Shown here: one piece after another, positions 10,797 through 22,410 of the stretch | Position numbering within the stretch: position 1 is the first letter of the stretch | Layout of the letters: each line of letters starts with the position of its first letter | Source of the DNA: Acanthosepion lycidas | Taxonomy: Eukaryota; Mollusca; Cephalopoda; Sepiida; Sepiidae | Assembly: GCA_963932145.1 (NCBI GenBank) | Contig: OZ010586.1 | Location: forward strand, 73,996,587-74,060,586 | Length of the DNA: 64,000 bases | Reading direction: 5' to 3' | Translations under genes and position numbers: made by a program | The notes under the pieces: generated by a model | Database searches by the model: none | Seen by the model: only the letters and a program-made list of their open reading frames with translations | What the model was told of the DNA's origin: nothing

Positions 10797-11289
10797 GGAT
10801 CTTTTGTGTTAATTCACCCAAAATAAATGTACGGTTACAAATATTATTTCACCCTAAGAAATTATAAATTTTAAATCGAAGTTTGTTTTTATTAAATTTT
10901 TGGCACTCTTTTGAAATTATAAATTTTATTTGAATCAAAATTTGTTTAGCTTGCCTCGCAAAAACTCTAACTCTCAAAATGAAAAATTATCAAAAATTAG
11001 GGATAATATTCGACGTACCTACAAAAAATTTTTTCAATTTAGAAAAAAAAAGGTCTGTTTTTCTTTTTAGCTTGCTTATCGGGGTGAGCGCGAATGTAGA
11101 CCCCACACTTAGAAAAAGCGCACCCGAGTCGCCCACATCAGGGGCGATCGTAAAGGTCAACTCAACCGGAGTGCAATGAAAGGGCCACACTCTGGTAGAA
11201 TTTGGTGTTAATTTTAGAAAATGTAAAGTCTTTTTATTTTGGGGTGATTAGAATGAATATTTTCAGGGTGAATTAACAGAAAAGTTCTT
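10797..11289. mobile_element. Possible non-autonomous DNA element with terminal inverted repeats
   Basis: CTTTTGTGTTAATTCACCC near 10800 and the inverted GGGTGAATTAACAGAAAAG near 11267 match over about 19 nt with one mismatch. The interior is mostly AT-rich but includes an unusual GC-rich block (11075-11190, with GGGTGAGCGCGAATGTAGAC). No clear target duplication was seen. Confidence 0.4.
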
Positions 11290-11467
11290 ATTTTTTTAAT
11301 GTGTTTTTTAAATTTTCCAACTTTCCTTTTTGCTTTTTCTTCTTTTCTTGCTTTCTTTTTTCTTTCTTTTTAACTTCCAACTAACTTCGTACGATTCAAT
11401 TAAATAATTCCCAGCTTTTTAGCTTGAATTCAAATACTTACATTTGAATCCAGAAGAAACTAATTTT

Positions 11468-11553
11468 AAGTACAAAGCATTGTTTCTTTCTTTCTTTCTT
11501 TCGTTCTTTCTTTCTTTCTTTTTTTTCTTTCTTTCTTTTTTTCTTTCTTTCTC
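11468..11553. repeat. (CTTT)n polypyrimidine tract
   Basis: Runs of TTTC/CTTT with one G interruption. Confidence 0.9.
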
Positions 11554-11719
11554 AGTTGGGAACTCACACGAGTATGATGATTACAAACAAAGCTTGCAGA
11601 ACAGCATCACGAAGATAATGCGTTTGATAAAATAGGCGCTCCACAGCTTTGGCCTTATGCCAAACGAAGCTACGCGTAGTCAATTCAAGAAGAAAAGAAT
11701 CTTTGCTTTTTTTATGTTT

Positions 11720-11800
11720 AGAGATTAATTACGACTGAGTAGTGATTTCTATCCTCACTGGATACTCCCTTCTTCCGGCCTTGTGCCATAAGTCGCTATA
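11720..11800 (-). mobile_element. SINE-like fragment
   Basis: TACGACTGAGTAGTGATTTC, CTCACTGG and CCGGCCTTGTGCCATAAG resemble 16884-16960 (TACGACTGAGTAGTGAGTTC). They also resemble the GGCACAAGGCCG motif in the repeats near 55900 and 56125. Confidence 0.5.
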
Positions 11801-11819
11801 TATTTTTAAATTATTTTCT

Positions 11820-11843
11820 ATCTCTTTCTTTCTTTCTTTCCAC

Positions 11844-11894
<51 letters not shown>

Positions 11895-12068
11895 TCGTTC
11901 CTCCTTTCTTTCTCTCTTTCGTTCCCACTTTCTTTCTTTTTTCTATCTTTCATCCTTTCTTTCTTCCTTATTTTCTTTCCTCATTTCTTTCTTTTTTCCT
12001 TATTTTCTTTCCTCCTTTCTCCTCTCTTTCTTTCCTTCGTTTCTACTCTTTCTTTCTTTCTTTCTTTT
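11820..12068. repeat. Long (CTTT)n-rich polypyrimidine tract
   Basis: About 250 nt of almost pure pyrimidine on the + strand. The 131-residue Ser/Leu/Phe open frame and its Lys/Glu mirror on the other strand are artefacts. Confidence 0.93.
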
Positions 12069-12589
12069 CCGCTTAAAATACGCAAATCGAAAGATATTGA
12101 TACATGTAATAAATTAATAAATATCCTATGCTTTTAAAATAAATTAAATTATCTGTTAAATAAGAAAAATATCTTAAAAATGCTTTTTTAAAATAAGATA
12201 AAATAAAAGCAAGATTGATTAAATTTTGCTTATTTTAATTTAATTTTTTTTAAATATATGTCATTGTACTTCTCTAATTGAATTATATAATCGTTACGAC
12301 ACACCGTTTTTGCGTTTGTTTTGTTAATGACTTTAGGCGGGTGGAGGTCAAAATATTGAATTGAAATATCATTTCCCAGCAGTGTGAGGCAGGTTGGCAG
12401 ATGAAAGGAATCACATGTTTCAATTTCATATCCCCACTCACATGGTCGAGTTGAGAATTCGACTTCTTTCGTTTCATTTAACAAACACCAACCAAAAAAA
12501 GATTTATTCTTGACTCAGTGCTGAATCATTGTGACGTTGGGAGTTTCAGAACAGAATTTACCCACTCCCCAACCGAAACCTCCTCTGTC

Positions 12590-12591
12590 TG

Positions 12592-12646
<55 letters not shown>

Positions 12647-12665
12647 CTGTCTCTCTCTTTCTGTG
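12590..12665. repeat. (ATCT)n then (CT)n microsatellite
   Basis: About 14 ATCT units run into a CT/TG-rich stretch. Confidence 0.95.
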
Positions 12666-12754
12666 TCTCTGTCTCTCTCTTACACACACATACACACTGT
12701 TTGCATAAAACATAAGCATCAAGTCCAGCACAGAGTCTACTACTTCTGTGTGCT

Positions 12755-13445
12755 GCCTCCCTTAAGAACGTTGGCGATCATGGCTCTCCACAACTTCCTG
12801 TCTTTTGTAGCTCTTAGTAAGGTTTGCCTTTTTGCTATCCCTCCCAATCCAAAGCTCCCAAGCACGTTAGATTACTCGCTGCTTTTCTCTCTCATTTATT
12901 TTCTGTGTGCCCTGTGGGTGCCAAATTCTCAAAGCCCTCTTTCCTCATGTGCTCAGTAAACTTCAGCTGTCTCTTTTCTGATTCTAAGTCATTTTGAGGT
13001 TTTTTATGCCATTTTCCCAAGAATGCATGGTAATTCCCAGATAACACAAAGGAATCTCAGGAGGCCTATGATCGCCTGTCCCGAGGGAGTTTTAATCAAA
13101 TAAAAAAAACACATCCTAATTACGGTGACACGGCTATATCTCCCACCCCCTAAAGAAAGAGGGTCAGGATCATTCCTAAAGGCATCCCAAAGGGAAGTCC
13201 CGAGGAAACTGAACGCTAAGTAATGTCTGCCCTCTTACTATCCCTCCGACTCTGTTCTGCCATCCATATGCACAAAGAACTCGCTAAGTAGGTTATTCGC
13301 TGTTTTTACCTTTGACCCTCTTGACCTCTTGACCTCAGTATGTCCTATTTGAGTGTCAAATATTGCAATCCCATTATGTTTCCTCATTATGTGTCCCCAA
13401 AATTTAAACTGTCTCTTTTTGATTTCGATAAACTTTGACGTTCAT
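12755..13445 (-). mobile_element. Two LINE-B 3' relics
   Basis: 12760-13010 contains GAACGTTGGCGATCATGGCT and CTCCACAACTTCCTGTCTTT, complements of the LINE-B tail. 13200-13445 contains a second, more decayed copy (CTATCCCTCCGACTCTGTTC, CCTCATTATGTGTCCCC). Unclassified sequence separates them. Confidence 0.6.
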
Positions 13446-13563
13446 ACCCGCAAAAAAAACTGATGTGTCAAAAGGACGGTTTTCCCACTGACACGGGAAT
13501 GTTTATTTTTTAAAAAGCGAGGATTTAAAATTGTAATAAAATCTAAACATCCGATGAAAGTGA

Positions 13564-13566
<3 letters not shown>

Positions 13567-13655
<89 letters not shown>

Positions 13656-13794
13656 CATATATATACGCAAGTATAATTGGTGTACGGAATGAATTCCAAT
13701 AACTAAAACAATTACTATTCTTAAAAGAGTGCTCAATACAAAGTAGAGCAGAGTGATTTTATAACATATTTATGTTATAATTTTTTTAAATAAA

Positions 13795-13857
<63 letters not shown>
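13567..13857. repeat. Two (TA)n arrays
   Basis: Pure TA at 13567-13649 and 13799-13857. The sequence between includes AAAAGAGTGCTCAATACAAA, a decayed form of the motif bordering other TA arrays. Confidence 0.93.
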
Positions 13858-13859
<2 letters not shown>

Positions 13860-14535
13860 TTGAGAATTCAAAAATATTAATCACATTGATTAGATTATTT
13901 ACAAGAATAATTTTATGTTTACAGCATTCTAAAAAGTAATAAAATTTTATTAAAACTAAAGCAATACAATATTTATCATTTAGCAATTTATAAAGAAATT
14001 ATATGAAGACTTTTTTTATTTATACTATAGATTGGGGGAACAACAACACTCTTGCATCGGCATTTCTGAGATTATGATTGTCTTTTTTTTCTTTTTTATA
14101 TCAACATCACTATTGAATTAAGTGCGTTGACAAGGAAAGAAATAATGTTGAAAAAAAAAACATTCTTGTGCAAAATCAATTCGGCTTTTATCATTTGATG
14201 GATGGATGTTTAGTCTGTTTACTATACCTATGAAATTATTTAAGTACGGCTTGAGCAATATCTGCATATCGTGGTTAAGACGATTTTGTTTGTTTTTGTT
14301 ACTAATGCTCACTTGATAGAAGGCACAAAAGCCCCTCAAGGTAGAGGGTTACTGTATAATGTGGTATGAGCTTAAGAGAATGCAAAGAGGGCAGTTTTTG
14401 TTTTATGCGGAAATGTTGAAACACGAATAATTTTTAAAAAAATGGGTTTCGAACGCAGATTTTCGAGTTCTTCCTCACATCAAAGACTGATGAAGCACAA
14501 TTTGCTTACCTTAAAATTTCCTTAGAACCAGAGAA
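13858..14535. other. AT-rich spacer, no gene seen
   Basis: Short - strand open frames only. No domain, RNA or repeat recognised. Confidence 0.4.
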
Positions 14536-14539
14536 AAGA

Positions 14540-15125
14540 GTACTGAACTCTTACGGGATATCTGTCCTCCTGTATGGCAGCGAATGTTGGACAATGTCAT
14601 CAAAGTCGAAGAAGAGACTTCAAGCAACCGTAATGTGGTTCTACAGAAGGATGCTGAGGATACCATGGGTCAAACATATGAGCAGCAGCAAGAATTTGGA
14701 GAAAATGGAAACAAAAAGGAAACTTATACTTAACACCAGTAATAGGCAGTTGAAATTTCTGCGGAAAGTAATGAGGAAGGAAGGCTCGGAAAACCTGATA
14801 CTCACAGGACAGATTAAGAGAAAGAGAGACAAAGGAAAGCAGCGCATAATATACTTGATAAGATTGATTGAGTAAAGATGGTATTAGGTTGGTGCAAAAA
14901 TAATGACGTAATAATGTCGTTTTTGACGTTAAAAATACGTCAAAAAACGACATTATTGCGTCATTATTTTTGCACCAACCTAATAGAACAGCTTTTGGGA
15001 GAAATAACAAAAAGACAAAATTTATTAAGAGCTACAAGGGACAGGAAGATGTGGAGGGCTATGATTGCCTACATCTTGAAGGGAGACGGCACATCAAAGA
15101 AGAAACAACCTGCATATGACCTTGT
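14540..15125 (+). mobile_element. LINE-B 3' part, interrupted by a MITE
   Basis: The + strand reads SVLLYGSECWTMSSKSKKRL, WFYRRMLRIPWVKHMSSSKN, QLKFLRKVMRKEGSENLILT. After the MITE (14884-14983) it continues with NRTAFGRNNKKTKFIKSYKG-like and RAMIAYILKGDGTSKK-like sequence. One of the best-preserved LINE-B tails here. RT and endonuclease domains are absent. Confidence 0.82.
14884..14983. mobile_element. Palindromic mariner-type MITE (GACGT loop subtype)
   Basis: 100 bp, flanked by TA at 14882-14883 and 14984-14985. The ends are TTAGGTTGGTGCAAAAATAA and its complement. Nearly the whole element folds on itself around ...TTTTTGACGTTAAAAATACG. It sits inside a LINE-B tail, so the uninterrupted copy at 43275 acts as an empty site. 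Confidence 0.93.
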
Positions 15126-15159
15126 GTTATTAAGCTACACACGCTAGCTGTTTATCTTT

Positions 15160-15867
15160 TGTGTTCGTGTGTTCGCTCCAATCTCTACGCGGCGTTTCTA
15201 TCATCACTTTACTTACTGCTATTAATAACGGAATGTTTACAGAAAAATAACTTTCAGTTTTATTTTTGCTACAACATTATTTGCGGATTTTTCAATTAAT
15301 AGATCCGTCCGTGAGCTTGATTTTTTTTTTTTTTTTTTTTTTTTTGCGGGGGTCTTGTTTTTCTATCAATAACAATTATAAACAACCATTTTAAATAAAT
15401 GTGTATATTTGAAAGGCAAAAGAAAACACTGAAATGTGAAAAAAATAAAATAAATCACATTTCAAAATTGATGCAGTCGCGTTTCCACTCAATGCTCGTG
15501 TGTGTTTGACTAAAAGTTAAAAATGGAGGTGAGAAATGGGTCCTCGATTTAAGAGAGGGGAATCATTGAAGCCGAGTTCACTGAGTCGGGTCAGGAATTA
15601 TTCCCTGTTGCTGTTCATCAGTACAAGAGAGATGGTTATCGTTAATTAACCGTCATTGCCTCTAGAAATGCCAGAAAGCGCTTAAAATCGACAGTGAAGA
15701 CTGAAGAGATAATTAGCTTGGATTATTTTGTTTGTTTGTAGAACTGATCAGAAAATAATAGGAGAGAAAGGTGGGTGAGTAATTGATATGGGACTTCTTT
15801 CTCGAAGCGGGGTCTACTCATCCTCACTTACTCATATATAGTTATCACTGATTACAAAAATCCTTTC
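15160..15867. other. AT-rich spacer, no gene seen
   Basis: Contains a T27 run near 15319. No coding signal. Confidence 0.4.
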
Positions 15868-16032
15868 CTAGCACGATGAGGTTGTAGCCGTGTATTCTAC
15901 GGAGAACTCTAGTGAGTTACACGCACGAGTCCCGTAACCCATTCGGGTCATATGTGCGCCCTAAGGCGGCGTGAACTAGTCCCGAATTATTCGACCGTGG
16001 GCAGTCAAGTCTGATTGGAGACCTCGAGCAAT
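15868..16032. other. GC-rich island of unknown nature
   Basis: About 165 nt markedly richer in GC than its surroundings, with CGCACGAGTCCCGTAACCCA, TTCGGGTCATATGTGCGCCC and GGCGGCGTGAACTAGTCCCG. It could be a SINE fragment or a structured RNA remnant; I do not recognise it. Confidence 0.3.
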
Positions 16033-16556
16033 GTTTTGTGACTTAAGTTAATAACATCTAGTTTTTTGCTTTTTTCTACCTACATTAATATACGTTCCAA
16101 ATTAAACTATAAAACAACTATTTAAAGGATAAAAAATTGTTGCAGTTATCAGTATAGATAGAGAGTCTTCTTTTTTTAGTTTTTGTTTTGTTTTTTGGGG
16201 GTTTTTTGTTCAAATCCGTGTTTTTTTTTCTCGTGTAAAGTCTAAAAAAAAAAACACACTATATAAAAAAATCACTTTTTTTATCCATAATGTTGAATAT
16301 GTTTAACAAGAAAAATATGATGTGTAAACATTGCCGCAAAGCATTGTTGATTTAAGTTGGACGGATCTATTATGATATGTCTCTAATTTTTCTTTGGATA
16401 TTGTATTTATTTTCAAATTTTTATAGTTGAATTATTCGCCTATGTTGCATATGATTCATTATTGGGTGCTATCAACATCCATTTTCTACTAGTATGATAT
16501 CTAGTATTCATTTTCTACAATGGTATGATAATTACCAACTGTTGGAAGTATGAAAT

Positions 16557-16585
16557 ATGTTAGGGTTAGGGTTAAGGGTTAAAGG
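16557..16585. repeat. Short interstitial telomere-like repeat
   Basis: TTAGGGTTAGGGTTAAGGG: two perfect and about one imperfect TTAGGG units. Confidence 0.6.
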
Positions 16586-16845
16586 CAGTTGAGTTGAGTA
16601 AACAGTGAACTGGTTCTGTATTAAAAATCATTTACAATTTTTTATACAAAAAAATAAAAATAATCAAAGTGTTTTTAATGTTTGTAAATGGAATTGATGC
16701 CATTTAAAAAACAACAACAAAAAAAAAAACAGTAAAAACAGGTTTTCGTTTTTTTCGGGGTATTTTCCAGCAATAATGTGCATCGTGATTTACGGTTAGT
16801 TTGCAAATGCCTCGGTAAATATGCTATAGTAGCATGGCCACCTCG

Positions 16846-16975
16846 AGACCGTGTAATGGTTAGCAAGCTTGTCTCGCTAGAACAATTACGACTGAGTAGT
16901 GAGTTCGTTCCTCACTGGGTGCCCCTACTTTCGGTCTTCTTGTGTCACATCTAAGCTACGCTTGGAAAATCAAAA
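16846..16975 (+). mobile_element. tRNA-like SINE fragment
   Basis: A-box-like GTGTAATGGTTAGCAAGCTT and B-box-like GTGAGTTCGTTCCTC at tRNA spacing, then CGGTCTTCTTGTGTCAC, related to the fragment at 11720. There is no acceptor stem, so this is not a functional tRNA. Confidence 0.6.
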
Positions 16976-17264
16976 TATGCTATAGTATCACCCATTATTC
17001 TACATAAATACGCTAGAATAAAATTTGTATTTTATATGAATGCAACCTTATGAAAATTGAGATGTAGTAGAGTTGGGTCCCGTTTTCCTGTCTAAAATCT
17101 TTATTTCTACGGGGGTAGATTGTTCTCGATGCATTGTCCATGTTTAGGAATATCTCACCCAGTTAGTTAACCATAGTCAGGATTATCGTGCCAATGCGAA
17201 CGATCCTTTCCTTAGCTGCCTAGTATGTGCTTTGCTAAGGCTATATTTAGTTTTGAATTCAGAG

Positions 17265-17590
17265 TTTTCCTTTTCCTAGACCGGTTGCCACCCAAAGCTA
17301 TAAAATCGAATATGTCCTGCTATTTACCCATAGTTGGGAGGATATAGGAGGTCAGTCGATGTCGGACGACCGGCTGAACGGTTGAACTCTCTACCTTCGG
17401 GCGGGGAGTAACCCGAAAGACGCTACGCCGAAGGGTGGATTCTCTTTCGGGGAGGTAAACCGACCCTGAACCCGTTTATACGGGTTCAATGGGCATATTT
17501 TTGGCCGAGCCCACGGGCTCGGAGCTCCCACGTTAAACCGGCCTTGTGCCTCATGATACCCTCGTGGTGGGGGGGGGTGACTAAATACTA
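17265..17590 (-). mobile_element. SINE body plus GC-rich GGCACAAGGCCG repeat
   Basis: 17265-17345 is a reversed SINE body (GTCCTGCTATTTACCCATAG). 17345-17590 holds palindromic GC-rich blocks: ACCCGTTTATACGGGT, GAGCCCACGGGCTC and CGGCCTTGTGCCTC. They share order and motifs with copies at 53830 and 55850. Confidence 0.6.
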
Positions 17591-18844
17591 GTTGGGAGGA
17601 TGGGATGGATTCATACTTTAATTAGTATTTGTATTATTTAGTACCGGGTATCATGTTTCCAGTGACAATAGACCAAAACGTGAATTTAAATGGTATTGTA
17701 ATTGAACGTTCAATCCCTAGGACGGTCAGTGTATACTTTGGCTCAGTGGAAATGAGGCGAGCAATAACCGAGCAGTACTAAACAGGAAGTAGAAACCTAA
17801 ACAAGGCAGATCAAGAACAATCTACCCCTGTAAATTAAATTTTTAAAAAATGATCCACTTTGAAATTCCTGAATGTTACCCGAATCGACATGCACCTAAT
17901 GACGACCGGAGGGCACAAATGTTGTGACAATGACAACAAAGATGAGGAGAATAGTTTGCATGTAAACCATGTCCGCATCTTTGTTGTTACTATCAAAATG
18001 TTTCTATCGTTGTGACCCCCGGCTTTTTTTTTTTCAGCGGTCTATCGACCCGGATAACCTTATAAGAAATTTCGAACTAAAGCCTTTCTTTATTCAATCT
18101 ACGTGGGGAAACCCCGTCATCATTCCTCTGTTCATGTCGACTCAATTGGGTCTGTAACAAAAAAACTCAATCTGGATATGAATTCTGTATTGTTTCTTGA
18201 AACATCTTAAGAAGCCATCCATGAAATATACGCGTATGCGCCTGTTTGCGTGTGCGCATGCGCACTACAACAAGGGCACGTGCACAATAGCATACAAATA
18301 TGCGGACCTGAGTCCGAGAGTAAATAAAAATGCAAATTAATTATTTAATTAAATCATCACTACCTGTTTATTTCTCTTTTTTTCTATTATTATTTTTTAA
18401 ACATAACCTTTCCAGAGACAAAAAAAAAAAATGCTTTTCGATTTTACTTTCGTTGCCTGTTATTTATTTTTATTTTTTTTTTCAGTTCTTTGAATTCGTT
18501 AAAAGATTTTTTTTTTTCTCCGAAATGCTGTGCCCAAAATAAGAATGAGGAAGAAAACTTGAGACTTGACGGTTTCATATTAAATACAATACAATGGCTT
18601 TACGGAAGGAGGATCAATGTGGATAGAAAGACTGTATTTCGCCACCTTTCTATCTACCACCCGCACCAAATGGTTGAAACCCGCTTACCTTGAAAATTAG
18701 TACACGAAATTCTTAAATTTTTACTTTTACTTTTGAAACTGGATTGACTAAATTCCAAACAACCAGGGTTACAAACTAGGTCACTAATCTGTTCTAAAAG
18801 AAAATAAATCCAAATAAAATATATATTTTTGTTGTCGCTTGCCT

Positions 18845-19125
18845 TGGTTTCCATATCACGTTGAAACACTGGTTCTCGAACGATCACCGAAGTTAAGCAA
18901 TATCGAACCTGGTCAGTAGCTAAATGGGAATACCAGATGCGGTAAGCTTGGATATTCGGGTGGCCTGCTGGCTAACGACTTGGAATTGAAAATCGGAGAG
19001 CCGAGTTCCAATTCCAGTTGGGTTCGTTATATTCACTTAGGCGCAAATACCGTTGATAAAAGTATGGATCCACCTCTTCTCCCTCCTCTCCCCAGCTATG
19101 GATTAATTAGTAGGACTTGTAAGAG
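18845..19125 (+). mobile_element. Composite SINE: 5S rRNA-like head plus tRNA-like body
   Basis: 5S-like head 18845-18950: CACTGGTTCTCGAACGATCA, CCGAAGTTAAGCAATATCGA, CCTGGTCAGTAGCTAAATGG, GGGAATACCAGATGCGGTAA. These are the A-box, intermediate element and C-box regions of 5S. A tRNA-like segment follows (GGCCTGCTGGCTAACGACTT... GAGAGCCGAGTTCCAATTCC). Then the body (GGGTTCGTTATATTCACTTA, CAGCTATGGATTAATTAGTA). Same organisation as 6535-6818. Confidence 0.85.
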
Positions 19126-19235
19126 TCTGTAAATTATTATATTCTCAACAAAAAATTCTTACAATCTAAAAACAAAAGAGTTGAAAAGCCGTAAAAAAAA
19201 AACAAATCAATCCAAATCTTGCAACTTTCTTTAGA

Positions 19236-19278
19236 GAAGAAGAAGAAGAAGAAGAAGAAGAAGAAGAAGAAGAAGAAG
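19236..19278. repeat. (GAA)n microsatellite
   Basis: About 14 GAA units. The poly-Ser open frame on the - strand is an artefact. Confidence 0.95.
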
Positions 19279-19644
19279 CTATAAAATTATCCGCCTCACG
19301 GGACGAGGAAAAATATGGCACAATGTCTTTGTTCTTCTTCTTGTGCTTTCGCACGATCGTTGTTTCCCGAAAAGTCACATTTGCATGGGGTTTGCCGCAA
19401 ATCAAGGAATGCCCCTAACTCTGTTTCCTCTTTGTGAAATTGATAGGTACTACCAGTGAGAGGGAGTTGTCTGCCAGATTTTTAAAGTACAATAAAAATA
19501 CTAAATTAAGAACACCATCATAATAATTAAACATCACTTATTTATTTTTAAAAAGTACTGCTATAATAGATTGGTCTATCTGTTAGGGTTGTCATTGTTT
19601 AAAAACGGTCAGACATTCATATAACTGTTGCTTTCTCTGTAATA

Positions 19645-19714
19645 TTAGGTTGGTGCAAAAATAATGTCGTTTTCTCACATGTGAGAAAACGACATTATTT
19701 TTGCACCAATCTAA
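19645..19714. mobile_element. Palindromic MITE (CTCACAT loop subtype), shortest copy
   Basis: 70 bp between TA at 19643-19644 and 19715-19716. The arms run TTAGGTTGGTGCAAAAATAA to GTCGTTTTCTCACATGTGAG with essentially no loop: an almost perfect palindrome. Confidence 0.95.
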
Positions 19715-19719
19715 TACTT

Positions 19720-20336
19720 ACTAAGATTCATTTTGTTTTTTGTTTCTTGGGTTTTTTTTTTTTTTTATGGTTGCTAGTTACGGTTACGGTTAGGTTATGT
19801 TTTTATATTCCTTTTCTTTTTTTTATCAGTGAATTATTCTAAAATTTTAAATAATTATTACAGAATATTGGTCGGTAGCTAAAATCCTGAACCGCAGTTC
19901 TTGGAAATCATATTATTTCCCACAAATTAACAAGCATAAATTGATTGCAGCTAAATGTCTGCTTACACGCGAATTTTACAAGCTTTTTATTATTATTATT
20001 ATTATTGCATCACTGTTGTTTTTAAATTAAAAAATTAAATTAAAACAAATAATTAAAAATTTTATGTTTTGATTTTTTTAAAACTTTACCTTGTCTTTAT
20101 GTGATTTTATTATAGAAACAGTTCAAGGCACACTAAAATGTGCTGAATTTTTTTGCTATTTTTTTCTTTTCTTTTCTTTTCTTTTCATTATTATTATTAT
20201 TTTTTTTTTTTTCATTTTTTATTGAGGCGGTATTTTTTGAAGTTTTCGTTTTCCTGCAAGAAATGATTAACAAAACATTTCTGAAGTGGAGAAGAAAAAC
20301 GATAAATTATACCGTATGAACAATAACATTACCGAC
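19720..20336. other. AT-rich spacer with homopolymer runs
   Basis: (TTA)n near 19990 and 20188 and T-runs. No gene recognised. Confidence 0.4.
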
Positions 20337-20446
20337 TATGTACCAAGGCGCACATCGCAAACTGTGTACTACTACTAAATACTGCTACTTACTAACTAGT
20401 TGGAGTTTGTTCAGCCCGGAAACTTTCGTACAACGAGTTTCTATTG

Positions 20447-20491
20447 TGTGCCTTGCGCGCGCACGCGTTCACACACGCACGCACACACGCG
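20447..20491. repeat. Alternating purine-pyrimidine tract
   Basis: GCGCGCACGCG and CACACACGCACGCACACACG: a potential Z-DNA-forming stretch. Confidence 0.6.
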
Positions 20492-20867
20492 CAAAATATG
20501 AAATTAATTTAAGCGGGGTTTTCCTTTTTTTTTTACTCGGAATTTTGCTTCTGTTAAACTTTAAAGTACGAATATTCTGTTTTTAAGAATAAAACGAAAG
20601 AACGCATTCTTTCATTTTTTCTTGTCAGAATTTTTATAAACTTTTTACACTTTTTACAGTTGACTTTCTTTTTGTCAAACCACGCAGCACCGCCCTCTCT
20701 TTCTCTACACACACGCACACACACACATACACACTTACATAAACAGGCACGTGCACGTGCGATACTCGCATTAGAAACATGTGCATAGCTATGTACTGCA
20801 AATAATAAACTAAAACAAATAGATTGCTTTTTCTGCATTGTATCTGAAAAAAAAAAAAAAACTTGCA

Positions 20868-21198
20868 CATAAGCAAAATAAAAAAAAGATTTTTTAAGGA
20901 TTACATAGCGTCTTTACTCTTTTTTGTGTATAAAAAGTAAAAACTGTTGACTGTTGATGTACAATAGTTTTCTTCTTTTATTTTGATGACTGGGAAATGT
21001 TTGAAGAAAGAAACAAACTACCAAAGAAAGAAAGAAACAAAGAAAGAAAAAGGAAAAAGAAACAAAGAACGAATGAAAGAAAGATAAGAACATGGAACTT
21101 AACAAAATAAAAAATGAGGAAGTTTTACCATTTTTACGTATGTTTATTTACTTTTTATTCATTTATTGCTAAGTAAAAACTCCGAGTGCCTCCTCCCC

Positions 21199-21232
<34 letters not shown>

Positions 21233-22200
21233 ACTACTACTACTACTACTACTACTATTTTTTGCATCATAAAGTTTACTTTATAGAATTTTTTTTTAAA
21301 CATCCTTCTGCAACTTTGAAGTGAGTCATCATCATTCCAAGTCTTTTTCTTGCGAAATCATTTTTTTTGGTCGATCCATTCTATGGCCTTCTTTAATTGT
21401 ACTTACCGCGCGAATAATACAAAAAACAAAAATAGGCGGTGTTTTTTATTTAAATTATTTTGTATTTATTATTTTGAGATGCACGACAGAAATACGTTTC
21501 TGATTGCTATCAGTTTATGATTTGCAATAAGAAAAAAACAATCTTTCCATATGGTTTGTATTGTACACACCAGATGAAAGCCGAAGAATGCTTAGGCCAA
21601 AACGCTGTGGTAAAAAAAACTTCTTGAACTAACCACACAAATCTATAAAAGATACGATTCTTTAAAAAAAAATTTTCTTGCAAATGTTTCTTAATGTTTT
21701 TAAATTTTCCCAAATAATTTTTTACTTTCTTTTTAAATTAAAGTAAAAATGTTTAAAAACGAAAAAATATTTCTTTTACTTTTTAAAAATGCTCGACACA
21801 CAGTTGATAGCAAATAAAGATTGCTTTAGAAAATAAAATGCATGCAGGAATTTCCTAATACAAAGAAAAAAATCGTTGTAATGAAAAAATTTTGGAAATT
21901 GAATTAAAAAGAGTGGCGGTGGTTGAAGAACATACAACCAAACAACGTGTTAAAACCTGCTAAAAAGTCTCTTACGAACAAAAGCTCACACAACACACAC
22001 GCACACACAGAGTAAATTATATCTCACGGTGAAAACACTCAATTACTTGTGCATACAAATACACGCAAATAAACGCATTGATGCTTACACAGCCTAAAAA
22101 ACTGTCTTACATACACCTTGAAGAAGGGAGAATAAGCAAAAAATGTTGAGGCGGAAAACTCATCACGGGGGCGAAAGAGTAGAGGTTGGGAGAATTTAGA
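20868..22200. other. AT-rich DNA upstream of GADD45
   Basis: Contains (CTT)n then (ACT)n at about 21203-21257 and short (CA) runs near 21995. No gene recognised. 22200-22480 is more GC-rich and forms the GADD45 promoter. Confidence 0.5.
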
Positions 22201-22288
22201 AGCGTTTCGCTATGACCTCTTTGTTTGGAAGCTGCAAAACTTTGAGAATTGCAATGCCACATTTAATATGCAAGCAAAGAAGCACCCA

Positions 22289-22296
22289 TGACATCA
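22289..22296 (+). promoter_or_regulatory. CRE/AP-1-like site upstream of GADD45
   Basis: TGACATCA is one base from the CRE core TGACGTCA and about 200 nt upstream of the predicted start. ATF/AP-1 control is known for vertebrate GADD45 genes. Function here is inference from a motif match. Confidence 0.35.
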
Positions 22297-22410
22297 TCCC
22301 GGATGCTGTGCTGCACGTTCATCGATCAGCCCATCTCTTTAGTGATCGAATATTGGTGAAATACGACATTTGTGATCTCGACGTGGTGTATGAGGCGCTT
22401 TCCAGATTGA

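Noticed and set aside
11742..12137. 131-residue Ser/Leu/Phe-rich frame that looks like a membrane protein
   Set aside because: Pure (CTTT)n translation, with a Lys/Glu mirror on the other strand.
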